Shown here piece after piece: positions 27,047 through 35,887 of a stretch of DNA of 38,942 nt (its first letter is position 1; every line of letters begins with the position of its first letter). This DNA comes from Verrucomicrobiota bacterium (GTDB lineage Bacteria > Verrucomicrobiota > Verrucomicrobiia > Limisphaerales > J093). Where the stretch lies: the NCBI GenBank assembly GCA_012517065.1, contig JAAYVR010000067.1, forward strand, positions 1 to 38,942. The letters are read 5' to 3'. Below the pieces are notes generated by a model. That model saw only the letters and a program-made list of their open reading frames with translations. It was not told the origin of the DNA and searched no databases. The translations under genes and the position numbers were made by a program.

Positions 27047-27655
27047 TCAGTTTTGGTGCTCTTTCCGGATCAGGTTCAAAAGGTCGGGGTAGTCTTCGAC
27101 CGATTTAAACTGTGGGAATTCGCGCCGCACGTTTTCAGGCGCGCGAAACAGAAAGCCCACGTCGGCTTCTTTCAACATGGCGGTGTCGTTGTAAGAATCC
27201 CCAACGGCGATCACCCTGTAGTTAAGCGATTTCAGCGCCGCCACGGCGCGTTGCTTCTGTTCGCGAACGCGAATCTGGTAACCGACTATCCGGTCGTTCT
27301 CGACAACAAGGCGATGGCAAAAGAGCGTCGGCCATTCTAGTTGGCGCAGCAACGGCTGCGCAAACTGCTCGAACGTGTCAGAGAGGATGATTACCTGTGT
27401 GAACGCGCGCAGCTCGCGCAGGAACTCGAGGGCTCCATCCAAGGGCTGCAAAGTGCTGATCACGGACTGAATGTGCGAAAGGCAGAGTCCATGTTTGGCC
27501 AGCAGGGCGAGCCTGCCCCGCATCAACACGTCGTAATCCGGAACGTCGCGGGTAGTAAGCCTGAGCTCAGGGATGCCCGTCTTTTCCGCGACGGCGATCC
27601 AGATTTCGGGCGTGAGCACGCCTTCCATGTCAAGGGTTACGATCGATTGTTGCAC
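27047..27655 (-). CDS. thrH: ThrH-type phosphoserine phosphatase / homoserine phosphotransferase
   Basis: HAD-family enzyme; Pseudomonas ThrH hydrolyses phosphoserine and can move the phosphate to homoserine. HAD motif I here is LDMEGVLTPEIWI (nucleophile in DMEG), motif II ILSDTFEQF, and motif III/IV AVGDSYNDTAMLKEADVG. TTRDVPDYDVLMRGRL and APENVRREFPQF are ThrH-specific. I place the start at GTG 27655 (202 residues, about the family length); an ATG at 27706 would add 17 residues with no family match. No ribosome-binding site at either. It converges on gpsA; a loose hairpin (GGCGGG 26988 / CCCGCC 27012) lies in the gap. It could supply serine from phosphoserine. Confidence 0.92.
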   Translation of the reverse strand: MQQSIVTLDMEGVLTPEIWIAVAEKTGIPELRLTTRDVPDYDVLMRGRLALLAKHGLCLSHIQSVISTLQPLDGALEFLRELRAFTQVIILSDTFEQFAQPLLRQLEWPTLFCHRLVVENDRIVGYQIRVREQKQRAVAALKSLNYRVIAVGDSYNDTAMLKEADVGFLFRAPENVRREFPQFKSVEDYPDLLNLIRKEHQN

Positions 27656-27881
27656 GACACGAGGTTTGCAGGGCTGGTGGCGCCTGTCGAGTCGAACCCT
27701 GCGCATCGGAATGGCTACAGGGAGTTTTTACATCCAGCGTTAACGCGGAGCTCCGGCGGCGATCGGTTGTCCCATGCACCTGGCGATGTCACCACCGCGG
27801 CGCGTGAGCAACTACCAGCCTGTCACTCTGGTCATCGCACTGATTTGCCAGAAGGTGTGGTCTGCCCGATACGCGGTGTGG

Positions 27882-29390
27882 CTAACTCGATTTCTTGCCC
27901 TGCAACGTTGGCAGTTTGCGTGATCCAAATGACACGTTTGCTTCTCGGTCCAGCGTGACCTTGTCCCCCTCGAATTTGAGCCTGTAAATCAGATGATACG
28001 GAGTTTCGTAGGCACAAACCTTGATTTCGATGGTATCGGGCGTTGTCCATGCAAAAGTGCCGGCCACGGGTTCGCTCGGGAACTCGGACAACAGACCCAT
28101 GGAAAGAGGTGCACGTCCAAGGCGGTACTGCTCATAACCTGCGGGCAATCTGACCTCTTTTCCATCGAACTCCATCACCAATGTTACGCTCTGACCGTTG
28201 TCGGTTGACTTGACCGACACGCTGCCGAGCTTTTGATCGTTTGCCGGAAAAACATACCGGCAATTCAAGACTTCAGCAGCCAAACCTGAAGTTTTGGCAC
28301 CGCGGACCGGAGGCACCCTCAAGCTCGCCAACCGCTGCCTCAACTCGCCTTCCGAAGCACGGTTCGGTCGGAGCTTCTTCTGTTGGCACGCGGGCAGATA
28401 CTTGTCCCAGATGACATTCAACACGGCCTGCATGTTGCCCGTGCCACTGTTGATAGCGATAACCGAGTCTTGGTCAGGCATCACGAGACAGTACTGGCCA
28501 AACGCTCCATCGCCGCGGTAGGCATTGTGGCGGCAGCGCCAGAATTGGAAACCGTAACCCTGGTTCCAATCGCTTTCCGGATTGCTGCCGTTGGAGACCT
28601 GCTTCGAGGTTGCCATCTGGATCCATGTTGCTGGCAGCAACTGTTTGCCCTGCCACCGTCCACTCTGAAGGTACAATTGGCCGAACCTGGCAATGTCTTC
28701 CGTGCGCACTCGAAGACCGTATCCGCCAAGGGAAATCCCCTGAAAATTCGTCTCCCAAACCGGATGTTCGATCCCCAGCGGTTGAAACAACCGAGGCCGA
28801 AGGTAATCAAACACCGTTTGCCCGGTCACTTTCTGAACAATTGCCGACAACATAAAAGTGGCGGCAGTGTTGTACTTGAAGTGCGTGCCCGGCAAATGAG
28901 GGACTGGGTGCGCAAGGAACGACTTCGCGCACATTTCACCGGGCGAGATCGGCGGTTCGTCCTGATGGCCTGTGGACATCGTCAGAAGGTCCCGAACGCG
29001 CATTGCTTTCAAGTTGCTGCTGGGGTTGGCCGGCATGTCTTCGGGGAAAAATCTGATGACTTCATCGTCAATGCTAAGCTTGCCCTCGGTCACGGCAAAT
29101 CCGACAGCAGTCGAAGTGAAACTTTTGCTGAGCGAATACAGCACGTGGTTATGTTCTGAACCGTACGGCTCCCACCAGCCTTCGGCAATCACACGCCCGT
29201 GACGCACAATCATGATGCCGTGCATGCCATCGATCTGCTGGTCCAAAGCGTTCACAAACTCGAGCAGCGCCGACGACGAAACACCCTGTTCCTCCGGAGT
29301 GCTTCGCGGAAGCGAAACTGCCGAATGACCAATCCACAAGGCTGTTGCAAGAAGCCAGCCGAGGACCAAATAAACCAGATTCTTTCTCAT
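27882..29390 (-). CDS. Exported serine hydrolase, beta-lactamase class C/penicillin-binding fold
   Basis: 502 residues. An N-terminal hydrophobic stretch (NLVYLVLGWLLATALWIG) exports it or anchors it to the membrane. The catalytic S86-L-S-K89 is in VLYSLSKSFTSTA and the Y173-N174 motif in FKYNTAATFML; the third motif region is GDGAFGQYC, which replaces the KTG/HxG of true class C enzymes. A separate C-terminal beta domain of about 130 residues follows. Such proteins are usually esterases or peptidases acting on cell-wall or other amides and esters rather than antibiotic-resistance enzymes. The ATG at 29390 has GGAG at proper spacing. The 226 bases between its end and the thrH start hold nothing I can name. 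Confidence 0.9.
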   Translation of the reverse strand: MRKNLVYLVLGWLLATALWIGHSAVSLPRSTPEEQGVSSSALLEFVNALDQQIDGMHGIMIVRHGRVIAEGWWEPYGSEHNHVLYSLSKSFTSTAVGFAVTEGKLSIDDEVIRFFPEDMPANPSSNLKAMRVRDLLTMSTGHQDEPPISPGEMCAKSFLAHPVPHLPGTHFKYNTAATFMLSAIVQKVTGQTVFDYLRPRLFQPLGIEHPVWETNFQGISLGGYGLRVRTEDIARFGQLYLQSGRWQGKQLLPATWIQMATSKQVSNGSNPESDWNQGYGFQFWRCRHNAYRGDGAFGQYCLVMPDQDSVIAINSGTGNMQAVLNVIWDKYLPACQQKKLRPNRASEGELRQRLASLRVPPVRGAKTSGLAAEVLNCRYVFPANDQKLGSVSVKSTDNGQSVTLVMEFDGKEVRLPAGYEQYRLGRAPLSMGLLSEFPSEPVAGTFAWTTPDTIEIKVCAYETPYHLIYRLKFEGDKVTLDREANVSFGSRKLPTLQGKKSS

Positions 29391-29558
29391 AAAACTCCTG
29401 TTCTTACCGTCGGGAATCCAAGATCAACGTGCCGGTTTTGATTTCGCGACGGCAAGGTTGTTCCGGTTGCACTGCGCTGTATGAGAGTGCTATGTGATCG
29501 GCTGCAAGGCAATTTCATTTGAACTGGACAGGATCGACTTAGGCCACATGCTGTGCGC

Positions 29559-30710
29559 ATGCGTTGTTGTCATTGGGTGAGGAACCTCGGGTGGAAATCG
29601 CATGCAACCGGCGGTCAAGATCAAAGACGTTGCTTGCTCATTCTGTCGCTTGCATGCCTGAGCGGTTGGTTTGATGCGTCCGCGGCCGGGCAAGCGCTCG
29701 ACAGTTCGAGCACAGGTACCCAGGTTGTCAATGTCATTGTCATCAATTTCGATCCCGTTCTCAAGACGCGGAACAACGTCAGGCTCCACGAATACATGAA
29801 ATGGTCCGACCCATGGCAGCTCACAGACAAGATGATTGCCGACGCGAAGCTTACCAGCGGCGGTTATGTGGATTACCGTGTCGTGGAGAAGATCGAATAC
29901 GATGGTTTCACCACCTTTCGCGATGGTTTCACCTACACCGAAGAAGCCTTTCTGCACATGTGGGAGAACGACCGCGCCTCCGCCAACCCGGGCATGACAA
30001 GCTTCAAATGGCTCTTTAGGAAGTTTGATCTGGAGGCCAAAATCCGTGAAAAAGACGTGCGCGAGATTTGGCTCTGGGGCGCACCTTACATGGCATGGGA
30101 CGAGTTCCATTGGAAGATCCCGGGCGACAAAATCCCCTACCAGACCGATAATCCATGGTTTTACCGCCCCTACGACATCCCGGATATCGGGCGCACCATC
30201 TGGATCATGGGCTGGAATTACGAGCGCGGCGAAGGCGAGATGCTGGAAAGCTACTGTCACCGGATCGAAAGCGCTCTCGCACTCACAGTGGGCCGGGGCG
30301 TGTGGGACCACAAACGCAATCCAAAGAATGCCTGGAATCAGTTCACCCGTGTGGACAAGGATTTCCCCGGCCAAGCCGAGGTTGGGAGCGTGCATTTTGC
30401 GCCGAATTCGGTCAGCGACTACGACTGGAGCAATACCAACTCGGTGTGGACCTACGCCGATGATTGGTTCACCTATCCGGTCTTGCCCCGAAAGAAAAAA
30501 CTGTTGAACGCCGCGACAGGCGGGTGGGACGGCATCGTGAATCATCATCTTTGGTGGATGAAACATCTGCCGCACAACCCCGGAACCACCGACGGCTTTT
30601 ACAACAACTGGTGGCAGTACATTGTCAACTACGACGAAGCAATTCGAAGCTTACCACCTCCGGGGGCGACATTCCGCAAGGCGAAACACGCCATGTATTC
30701 AAATCAGTGA
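29559..30710 (+). CDS. Unknown Trp-rich secreted protein
   Basis: I do not recognise a named family. Signal peptide core CLLILSLACLSGW with cleavage near DASAAG. The mature protein (about 340 residues) is rich in Trp, Tyr and Asp; notable blocks are VNVIVINFDPVL, RDGFTYTEEAF, REIWLWGAPYMAWDE, IWIMGWNYERGEGEMLES, CHRIESAL and, near the end, GGWDGIVNHHLWWMKHLP. HH, ERGEGE and repeated acidic residues could form a metal or catalytic site, but this is a guess. The start is uncertain: ATG 29559 or the GTG at 29553; no ribosome-binding site is seen. It is a single-gene unit between oppositely directed neighbours. Confidence 0.72.
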   Translation: MRCCHWVRNLGWKSHATGGQDQRRCLLILSLACLSGWFDASAAGQALDSSSTGTQVVNVIVINFDPVLKTRNNVRLHEYMKWSDPWQLTDKMIADAKLTSGGYVDYRVVEKIEYDGFTTFRDGFTYTEEAFLHMWENDRASANPGMTSFKWLFRKFDLEAKIREKDVREIWLWGAPYMAWDEFHWKIPGDKIPYQTDNPWFYRPYDIPDIGRTIWIMGWNYERGEGEMLESYCHRIESALALTVGRGVWDHKRNPKNAWNQFTRVDKDFPGQAEVGSVHFAPNSVSDYDWSNTNSVWTYADDWFTYPVLPRKKKLLNAATGGWDGIVNHHLWWMKHLPHNPGTTDGFYNNWWQYIVNYDEAIRSLPPPGATFRKAKHAMYSNQ

Positions 30711-30715
30711 GGGTT

Positions 30716-30775
30716 AACCTCCATACTTCGCAGCCCGGCGTAGCCGAAACCAAAATTGCCTGACGGGTACTGCAC
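30716..30775 (+). repeat. Family B element, half copy (B2)
   Basis: TTCGCAGCCCGGCGTAGCCG then ACCAAAATTGCCTGACGGG matches the first half of the B elements (one TIR arm plus core). The second arm is missing and the sequence passes directly into family A copy A3. Confidence 0.7.
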
Positions 30776-30779
30776 CGGA

Positions 30780-31066
30780 TGCAGTGGCCGTTGGTAGGTG
30801 CGAAGCGCTCGGAGTGCGGCAGCTTGCTACCGCTTTGTTTTTATGCGCAAACACCGTGCCTCGAACCAGATCGGCATGACGCCGCAAACACCGTGTCTGT
30901 CCCCATATCGGCATCGCCGGGTACCTGCACAGAGTTCGGCAACCGCCGATTGGAACAATGGATAATCTGCGGGCCACGCCGCAATCCGGGGTCAAAACCC
31001 AAACAACGAGCCTGTCCCTCTATTTAGGTCCACAACCAGACAATGAGCCTGTCACCCTGTTCCGAC
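30780..31066 (-). repeat. Family A intergenic repeat, full copy (A3)
   Basis: Same order of parts as A2 on the minus strand: GAGCCTGTCNC motifs twice (31009, 31045 region), GCCACGCCGCAATCCGGGG, CAACCGCCGAT, the GTGTCTGTCCCCATAT block (30889-30908) and the GCGGCAGC-TT-GCTACCGC hairpin (30816-30833, one mismatch). With B2 it occupies 30716-31066 of the 555-base gap 30711-31265, which has no gene I can support. Confidence 0.82.
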
Positions 31067-31152
31067 TCACCCCCGAAGGCCGTATCGTCGTTACTGCCTT
31101 ACTGGCGGCCAGAGAACGAGATACAGAGAAATTGACCGAGAATCGCAGCCCG

Positions 31153-31182
31153 AAAGCCTTCGCGAACATGAAGGCCTTTTCA
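31153..31182. terminator. Possible bidirectional terminator
   Basis: GCCTTC (31156-31161) and GAAGGC (31170-31175) with an eight-base loop, flanked by AAA on the left and CTTTTC on the right. It lies between the convergent unknown secreted gene and the second prepilin-like gene. Confidence 0.4.
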
Positions 31183-31265
31183 ATACAGGTGTATGCGTTG
31201 AGCACCCTGCGAAACGGGTGTCTTCAAAAGATCATGCAATATCCGGGCTGTCGTGCGCCAAGAAG

Positions 31266-32045
31266 CTACCACGCAGCGGTGCAACCCGCTTCTTCCCACT
31301 TCAGGCTACCCCGGTAGATGAGCATCTTCGAGATCGGCTTCCATGAGACGGAACCGTCCACGAGACCAATATTGCCACCCGCAGCGCCGATACTCGCCGA
31401 GCTGGCGCCTTCCGCGCCGGCGTTGGTGACGTCGCGTCCGCGCAGTATGGGCCCGTTTGCGCCGTGTGGCGCGAGAGTCTTCCCGTATCCGGGCGACCAA
31501 TCGTTGGCATCGGTGACAAGTGCAAGAGAGGGCTCTTCAGAGAGCTTTTGTGGCGAGATCCATTTGCCTGTGTGACCGGGAAGGGGGTCCCACGGCGTTC
31601 GCGTGTGACCGCCAAGGTAGTTGTAACCTATCACGAATCCGTAGTTCGGTTCGGGCTGCCAGCCCTCGGGCCGGTTGAACGGGTCGCGCAGGCTTGGGCA
31701 GTCCAGCACACGCCAGCTCCCCGCATAGGTGATCATGGCGTTTCGTGTGTTTGTGGACAGGACCGGAATATCCTCCGCGGGAGGGTCGGTGGCCGACTCA
31801 TAGTCTGTGTTGCCCGGCGGCAGGTGCTCGAGAAAATCCCCCGCATAAAGGTGCGTTGCGACAACAAACTGCCGAATATTGTTCAAACACGCTGAGCGCC
31901 GGCTTTTTTCCTTTGCAGAGGAGAGGCTCGGCAGCAGCAGTCCAGCCAAAATCGCTATGATGGCGATCACCACCAACAGTTCGATCAGGGTGAACGCATT
32001 GCCCGGGCGCGAGTTCGTGCAACAGATGTGGTTCGGCGGTTTCAC
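31266..32045 (-). CDS. Second prepilin-like protein, coupled to the PQQ propeller gene
   Basis: 259 residues. A short leader with Lys ([17 protein letters not shown]) precedes [18 protein letters not shown]; again Ala, not Gly, before the cut. Then [35 protein letters not shown], and near the end [16 protein letters not shown], the family 'DG' motif. A paralogue of the protein at 17237-18028. I chose GTG 32045 because it overlaps the upstream stop as GTGA and yields a normal 17-residue leader; an ATG at 32081 would overlap by 40 bases. The tight coupling suggests it is made together with the propeller protein. Confidence 0.85.
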   Translation of the reverse strand: MKPPNHICCTNSRPGNAFTLIELLVVIAIIAILAGLLLPSLSSAKEKSRRSACLNNIRQFVVATHLYAGDFLEHLPPGNTDYESATDPPAEDIPVLSTNTRNAMITYAGSWRVLDCPSLRDPFNRPEGWQPEPNYGFVIGYNYLGGHTRTPWDPLPGHTGKWISPQKLSEEPSLALVTDANDWSPGYGKTLAPHGANGPILRGRDVTNAGAEGASSASIGAAGGNIGLVDGSVSWKPISKMLIYRGSLKWEEAGCTAAW

Positions 32046-33664
32046 GGGTTCTCGACAATTCTGTAGAATCGCTGCGGCCATGCTTCTGTCAATTCATCGA
32101 GAAACACGGTCCCATCTTCGATCTCCAAATCAGTGATTAACTCGGCCCACATCGCAGACGGAGCTGCCACGTCAGAACTGGCCAGAACTTGAATTCCCGG
32201 CAACCGGCCGGACTCGATAGGAGTCCCATCGGCGTTTCGGAATCTGATTCGCACTTTGCCGTTCGTGGCGGCCCGCAGGATCTCGAGGCGGAGCTTCGGC
32301 GGCGGTGGGACAGAGACATCCAGCGCCACGATTTCCTTGGTGCTACGCGCGTAGATTCGACCGTCGATCACCGCAGGCACGTTCCAGCATTTGCCCGACA
32401 AAGCCGCAAACCGCGCAATTTCGGAATACGCGCCAGGGGTTGGTTGGACGAGGACAAGGGCGCCAGCATCGGTGAGCGTGAGCAATTTGTCTCGCACAAG
32501 GAGCACGCCGCCCATGCCGAAACCGTCCTGGGACCACTGTTCTTCAAGCGTGTCAATTCTGAGGCATTTCAGTGGTGCAGTGCCATACTCTTTCGTCCCG
32601 AAAATGCCATACAAAAAGCCTTCGTAACAAACAGGCGTCGCCCATTGACTCTCGAACATGCCGGGTGTCCTTGCGATCTGCGTGGTGGAAAACGCCGATC
32701 CGGATTTCGAGACGCGAATCACCCGTGCGCCTGTGTTGTAACCTGCCGAACAATAGACAAGATCGCCTGCCACTACCGGGGAAGAAGCCGGCGGCACTCC
32801 GTTGTAGCTGCAGGCGTGCCGCCATAGCACAGCGCCGGTGTTCGGGTTGACCGCTACCAACCCGCTCTGCGCATAAAAGATCACTTGCGGAACGCCCAAC
32901 AACTCCGCGTTGACTGGGGTCGAATACGTCATCTTGTCGTCTTGCCCGCTCCACACGAGCGTTCCTGTCTCTGCGTTGAAGGCCATCAGCCGCTTGGAAG
33001 GTACGTTGCCATTCACAATGACAAGGCCATCCCTGACTATGGGTGACGCTGCGTTTTGCCATGTAATAACCGAGGCCTTGTATGGTGCGGCCATGAGATC
33101 AACCGACCAAACCACGTGTCCGTCTTCTGCGTCAAGGCACGCGAGCACCAGCCACGAGGTAAAGACATAGACGCGGTTCCCGTTCACCGTGGGAGTCGAG
33201 CGTGGACCGTCGCCGCCGGTGTTTCCTGGCGCGCCCTCGTTGCCGCCGCCGTCGTATGTTGCAGGCCCCAGAGGCCTTGACCAAAGTTCGACGCCCGTTT
33301 CAGTGTCAAGCGCAACACACACCTCCTGATAAGTTCCGCCGATCGAGCGCCTGACCATCGTGAACAGCCGCTGGCCACTCACTGCAATCGAGCTGAAACC
33401 GTCCTGAAGATTGTTTGCTGTGCCTTTTCGCCACAAAACCTTCGGGGGGTTGGCCGCCCAATCGGTCCGAATTCGGGCATTGGACGTGCCATCGCCGTTC
33501 GGTCCTCGGAATCCGGGCCAATCCCCGCCCAAACATGCGGCAGCGCCCGCAACTGACAGAACGAAGATAGTTTGGAGCAGGAGCTTTGCGACGCGCTGGC
33601 AGACACCGAAGTTGAGCACTGATTGGTTGCCGAATTCGGAGCCTGAGCTGCGATGACACTTCAT
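32042..33664 (-). CDS. Secreted PQQ-binding-like beta-propeller protein
   Basis: 540 residues from the ATG at 33664 (AAGAG upstream). Signal region [20 protein letters not shown]; the mature start [15 protein letters not shown] is the hallmark opening of the large planctomycete/verrucomicrobial 'PQQ-like' propeller proteins. Propeller blades repeat units such as [40 protein letters not shown] and [14 protein letters not shown]. There is no sign of the dehydrogenase metal or disulfide motifs, so it is probably a binding or scaffold protein rather than a quinoprotein enzyme. The last 80 residues form the phylum-typical C-terminal domain ending [13 protein letters not shown] overlap with the prepilin-like gene downstream. 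Confidence 0.92.
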   Translation of the reverse strand: MKCHRSSGSEFGNQSVLNFGVCQRVAKLLLQTIFVLSVAGAAACLGGDWPGFRGPNGDGTSNARIRTDWAANPPKVLWRKGTANNLQDGFSSIAVSGQRLFTMVRRSIGGTYQEVCVALDTETGVELWSRPLGPATYDGGGNEGAPGNTGGDGPRSTPTVNGNRVYVFTSWLVLACLDAEDGHVVWSVDLMAAPYKASVITWQNAASPIVRDGLVIVNGNVPSKRLMAFNAETGTLVWSGQDDKMTYSTPVNAELLGVPQVIFYAQSGLVAVNPNTGAVLWRHACSYNGVPPASSPVVAGDLVYCSAGYNTGARVIRVSKSGSAFSTTQIARTPGMFESQWATPVCYEGFLYGIFGTKEYGTAPLKCLRIDTLEEQWSQDGFGMGGVLLVRDKLLTLTDAGALVLVQPTPGAYSEIARFAALSGKCWNVPAVIDGRIYARSTKEIVALDVSVPPPPKLRLEILRAATNGKVRIRFRNADGTPIESGRLPGIQVLASSDVAAPSAMWAELITDLEIEDGTVFLDELTEAWPQRFYRIVENP

Positions 33665-34028
33665 AGAATGCTCTTTTTGACGCTCGACTAATTTGAAGCA
33701 TGTTTTGCGCCGCGCAAGCGCCATTGGGACAGATGTTGCGATTTGATTCTCTGGATAGAATACGTAGCCCCCGGTAGCAACGGACGCCGGTCGCTGGAAG
33801 TCCGGTCTCTTGTTGAGTTCTATATTGCTGGGCAGCAGGAATTTTGGTCCCCCGACCAACGTTGTCGCCTACTAACGTGACGCCTTTCATCAACCACGGC
33901 TGAGCGACACCGCGTGTTGGCTGCTCCGTCACCACTTCGTCCTTTGGCGACCGAATACGGCGGCAAATGAGTTGATTCAGTACGTGCTGCCTCCCACCCA
34001 GGTAGATCCGACAAGGACACGAATAGAG
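33665..34028. other. Upstream region of the PQQ propeller gene, no gene seen
   Basis: 364 bases between the propeller gene start and repeat A4. In-frame codons run upstream to 33859 but lack a ribosome-binding site and would bury the signal peptide. I see no clear promoter, hairpin or RNA gene. Confidence 0.5.
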
Positions 34029-34350
34029 GGACAGGCTCGTTATTGGGGTGTTGCCCCCGGATTGCGGCGTGGCCCGCGAATTGCCTCATGCTCCAATCCG
34101 AGGTTGCCGATGCCTGTCGAGAAACCCCTCGGATGCCGATATGGGGACAGACACGTTGTTTGTGCACAAGACAAAGCGGCAGCAAGCTGCCGCACTCCAA
34201 ACGCTTCGCGCCCACCAACGCCCGCTGCATACGCGGCGGCGCGTGAAATACCATCTGGATCAGCGCCGAGATCGAATGAGGCCATATGGGGACAGACACG
34301 TTGCTTTGTAGCTCATGCCGATATGGTGCCAGGCACATTGTTTCCTGAAG
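34029..34350 (+). repeat. Family A intergenic repeat, extended copy (A4)
   Basis: Contains ACAGGCTCGTTATTGGGG, CGGATTGCGGCGTGGCCCG, GAGGTTGCCGATGCCTGTCG, ATATGGGGACAGACACGTTG (34139-34158), the perfect hairpin GCGGCAGC-AA-GCTGCCGC (34176-34193), then a second ATATGGGGACAGACACGTTG (34284-34303) and GGTGCCAGGCACATTGTTT. 34171-34212 is identical to 16956-16997 over 42 bases. Confidence 0.85.
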
Positions 34351-34389
34351 CGCGGTTGGCCACATGCTGTGGGATCATTTGCCTGTTGG

Positions 34390-34466
34390 TTAGCCCGTAT
34401 GTTCCTCGATATTTCGAAGACACCCGCTTCGCAGACCACTTTCGGTATGGGACATGCGGGCTGGTG
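34390..34466. repeat. Diverged family B-like inverted repeat (B4)
   Basis: AGCCCGTATGTTCC (34392-34405) and GGGACATGCGGGCT (34449-34462) form a 14-base inverted repeat with two mismatches around a 43-base centre. The arms resemble the outer ends of B1 (AGCCCGCATATTCCC). It follows copy A4 as B1 follows A2. Confidence 0.55.
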
Positions 34467-34485
34467 ATTGACGCAGCTCGTCAAA

Positions 34486-34501
34486 GGCGCACAATAGCGC
34501 C
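34486..34501 (+). promoter_or_regulatory. Hairpin abutting the start codon of the Gfo/Idh/MocA gene
   Basis: GGCGC-ACAATA-GCGCC ends at the base before the ATG (34502). It occupies the place where a ribosome-binding site would be; none is visible. It may restrict initiation, or the gene may be read from a leaderless transcript. Confidence 0.35.
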
Positions 34502-35797
34502 ATGAAAACCACATCCAGACTCACTCGCAGAGAGTTCGTAGCGGCTTCATCCAAAACACTCGCGCTTGGCGCGGCCCTTGCCAGCGGCCCGGCTCTGAAC
34601 GTGCTTGGTGCAAACGACAAGATTCGACTGGGTTTCATTGGCGTTGGGGGACGCGGGTTCGACCACTTCAAACAGTTCCAAGCCATGTCAGACGTTGAAC
34701 TCGTCGCCGCCGCAGACGCCTCCCAACCGAAACTCGAGCGCGCCAAAGCCGCTGCTTCGCAGATTCGGACCTACAAGGATTACCGGCAACTGCTCGAGTC
34801 GAAGGACATCGATGCCGTGGTGATCGCGACGCCTGACCATTGGCATGCGATCCAGACAATCCATGCCTGCCAGGCTGGCAAGGATGTGTATGTTGAGAAG
34901 CCGCTCGGACACAACATCCGCGAGGGCCGCGCAATGGTGCGTGCAGCACGCAAGTACGACCGAGTTGTGCAACTCGGCACACAGCAACGCTCGGGACCCA
35001 CATGGATCGAAGCCGTCGAACGCATCAAGTCGGGCGAGTTCGGCAAGATCAGCCTCGTGAGGACGTGGAACTGCTGGGGATTGGAAAGCATTCATGCTGA
35101 CATGGGCAATCCCCCTGACTCAGACCCACCGCCGGGTGTTGACTACGATTTGTGGTTGGGACCGGCGCCGAGTCGCCGGTTCAATCCGCGTCATTTTGAC
35201 TTCTATTTCTACTATCACTGGGCGTATTCGGGTGGGATGCTGTCGGCATGGGGCGTCCATTTGTTCGATGTCGTGACATGGGCGATGGGACCGACGATCA
35301 ATGCCGTTACCACCGTGGGCGGAAAATTCGTGTTCAGTGATGCGCGCGAAACGCCCGACACTGCGGCAGTGACATTTGAATGCCCGGGTTATGTCTGGAC
35401 CTATGAATTGCGCCACGGCAATGGCAAAGACCCGTGGGGCGAGATGGACCACGGCATCGAGTTCTACGGAACCAAGGCGTCACTCAGAATAAACCGGCGC
35501 GGTTACACGGTGTTCCTTGAAGATGCAAGGTCTGAACCTCTCAAGGTCCAGGACCGCGGCCAGGACACCCAACACAAGCGCAACTGGCTTGAATGCATAC
35601 GCAGCCGGAAACGGCCAAACGCAGATGTCGAACTCGGGCATCTCGGCAGCATTCCGGGTCATTTGGGAAACATCGCCTATCGAGTGGGCCGCCGGATCGT
35701 CTGGGACGGCCAGAACGAAACGATCCCGAACGATCCCGATGCGACAGCATTGCTTGGGCGCACGTACCGCGCGCCTTACCTGTTGCCTGAAGTGTAG
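34502..35797 (+). CDS. Tat-exported Gfo/Idh/MocA-family oxidoreductase
   Basis: 431 residues. The N-terminus has a twin-arginine signal (LTRREFVAAS, R9-R10) followed by a hydrophobic stretch, so the folded, cofactor-loaded enzyme is exported to the periplasm. The Rossmann motif is FIGVGGRG (47-52), and the EKP motif is at residues 132-134 (YVEKPLGHN), whose lysine is catalytic in the family. TPDHWHA and GTQQRSG are typical of the subgroup common in Verrucomicrobia and Planctomycetes. Such enzymes oxidise or epimerise sugars or inositols with NAD(P); the substrate is unknown. The SSS transporter 90 bases downstream may take up the product. No ribosome-binding site; a hairpin abuts the ATG. Confidence 0.93.
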   Translation: MKTTSRLTRREFVAASSKTLALGAALASGPALNVLGANDKIRLGFIGVGGRGFDHFKQFQAMSDVELVAAADASQPKLERAKAAASQIRTYKDYRQLLESKDIDAVVIATPDHWHAIQTIHACQAGKDVYVEKPLGHNIREGRAMVRAARKYDRVVQLGTQQRSGPTWIEAVERIKSGEFGKISLVRTWNCWGLESIHADMGNPPDSDPPPGVDYDLWLGPAPSRRFNPRHFDFYFYYHWAYSGGMLSAWGVHLFDVVTWAMGPTINAVTTVGGKFVFSDARETPDTAAVTFECPGYVWTYELRHGNGKDPWGEMDHGIEFYGTKASLRINRRGYTVFLEDARSEPLKVQDRGQDTQHKRNWLECIRSRKRPNADVELGHLGSIPGHLGNIAYRVGRRIVWDGQNETIPNDPDATALLGRTYRAPYLLPEV

Positions 35798-35887
35798 GAA
35801 ACACCAGGAATCGTTTTCCAATTGCAGGGGTGCAGCCGCGGGGCTTGACCGGCGTTGACGGTTCCGGTACGGATAACGTCCATCAAT

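Noticed and set aside
27882-29390. Antibiotic-resistance beta-lactamase
   Set aside because: Has SxxK and YN motifs but lacks KTG/HxG and carries an extra C-terminal domain; more like the general serine-hydrolase branch.
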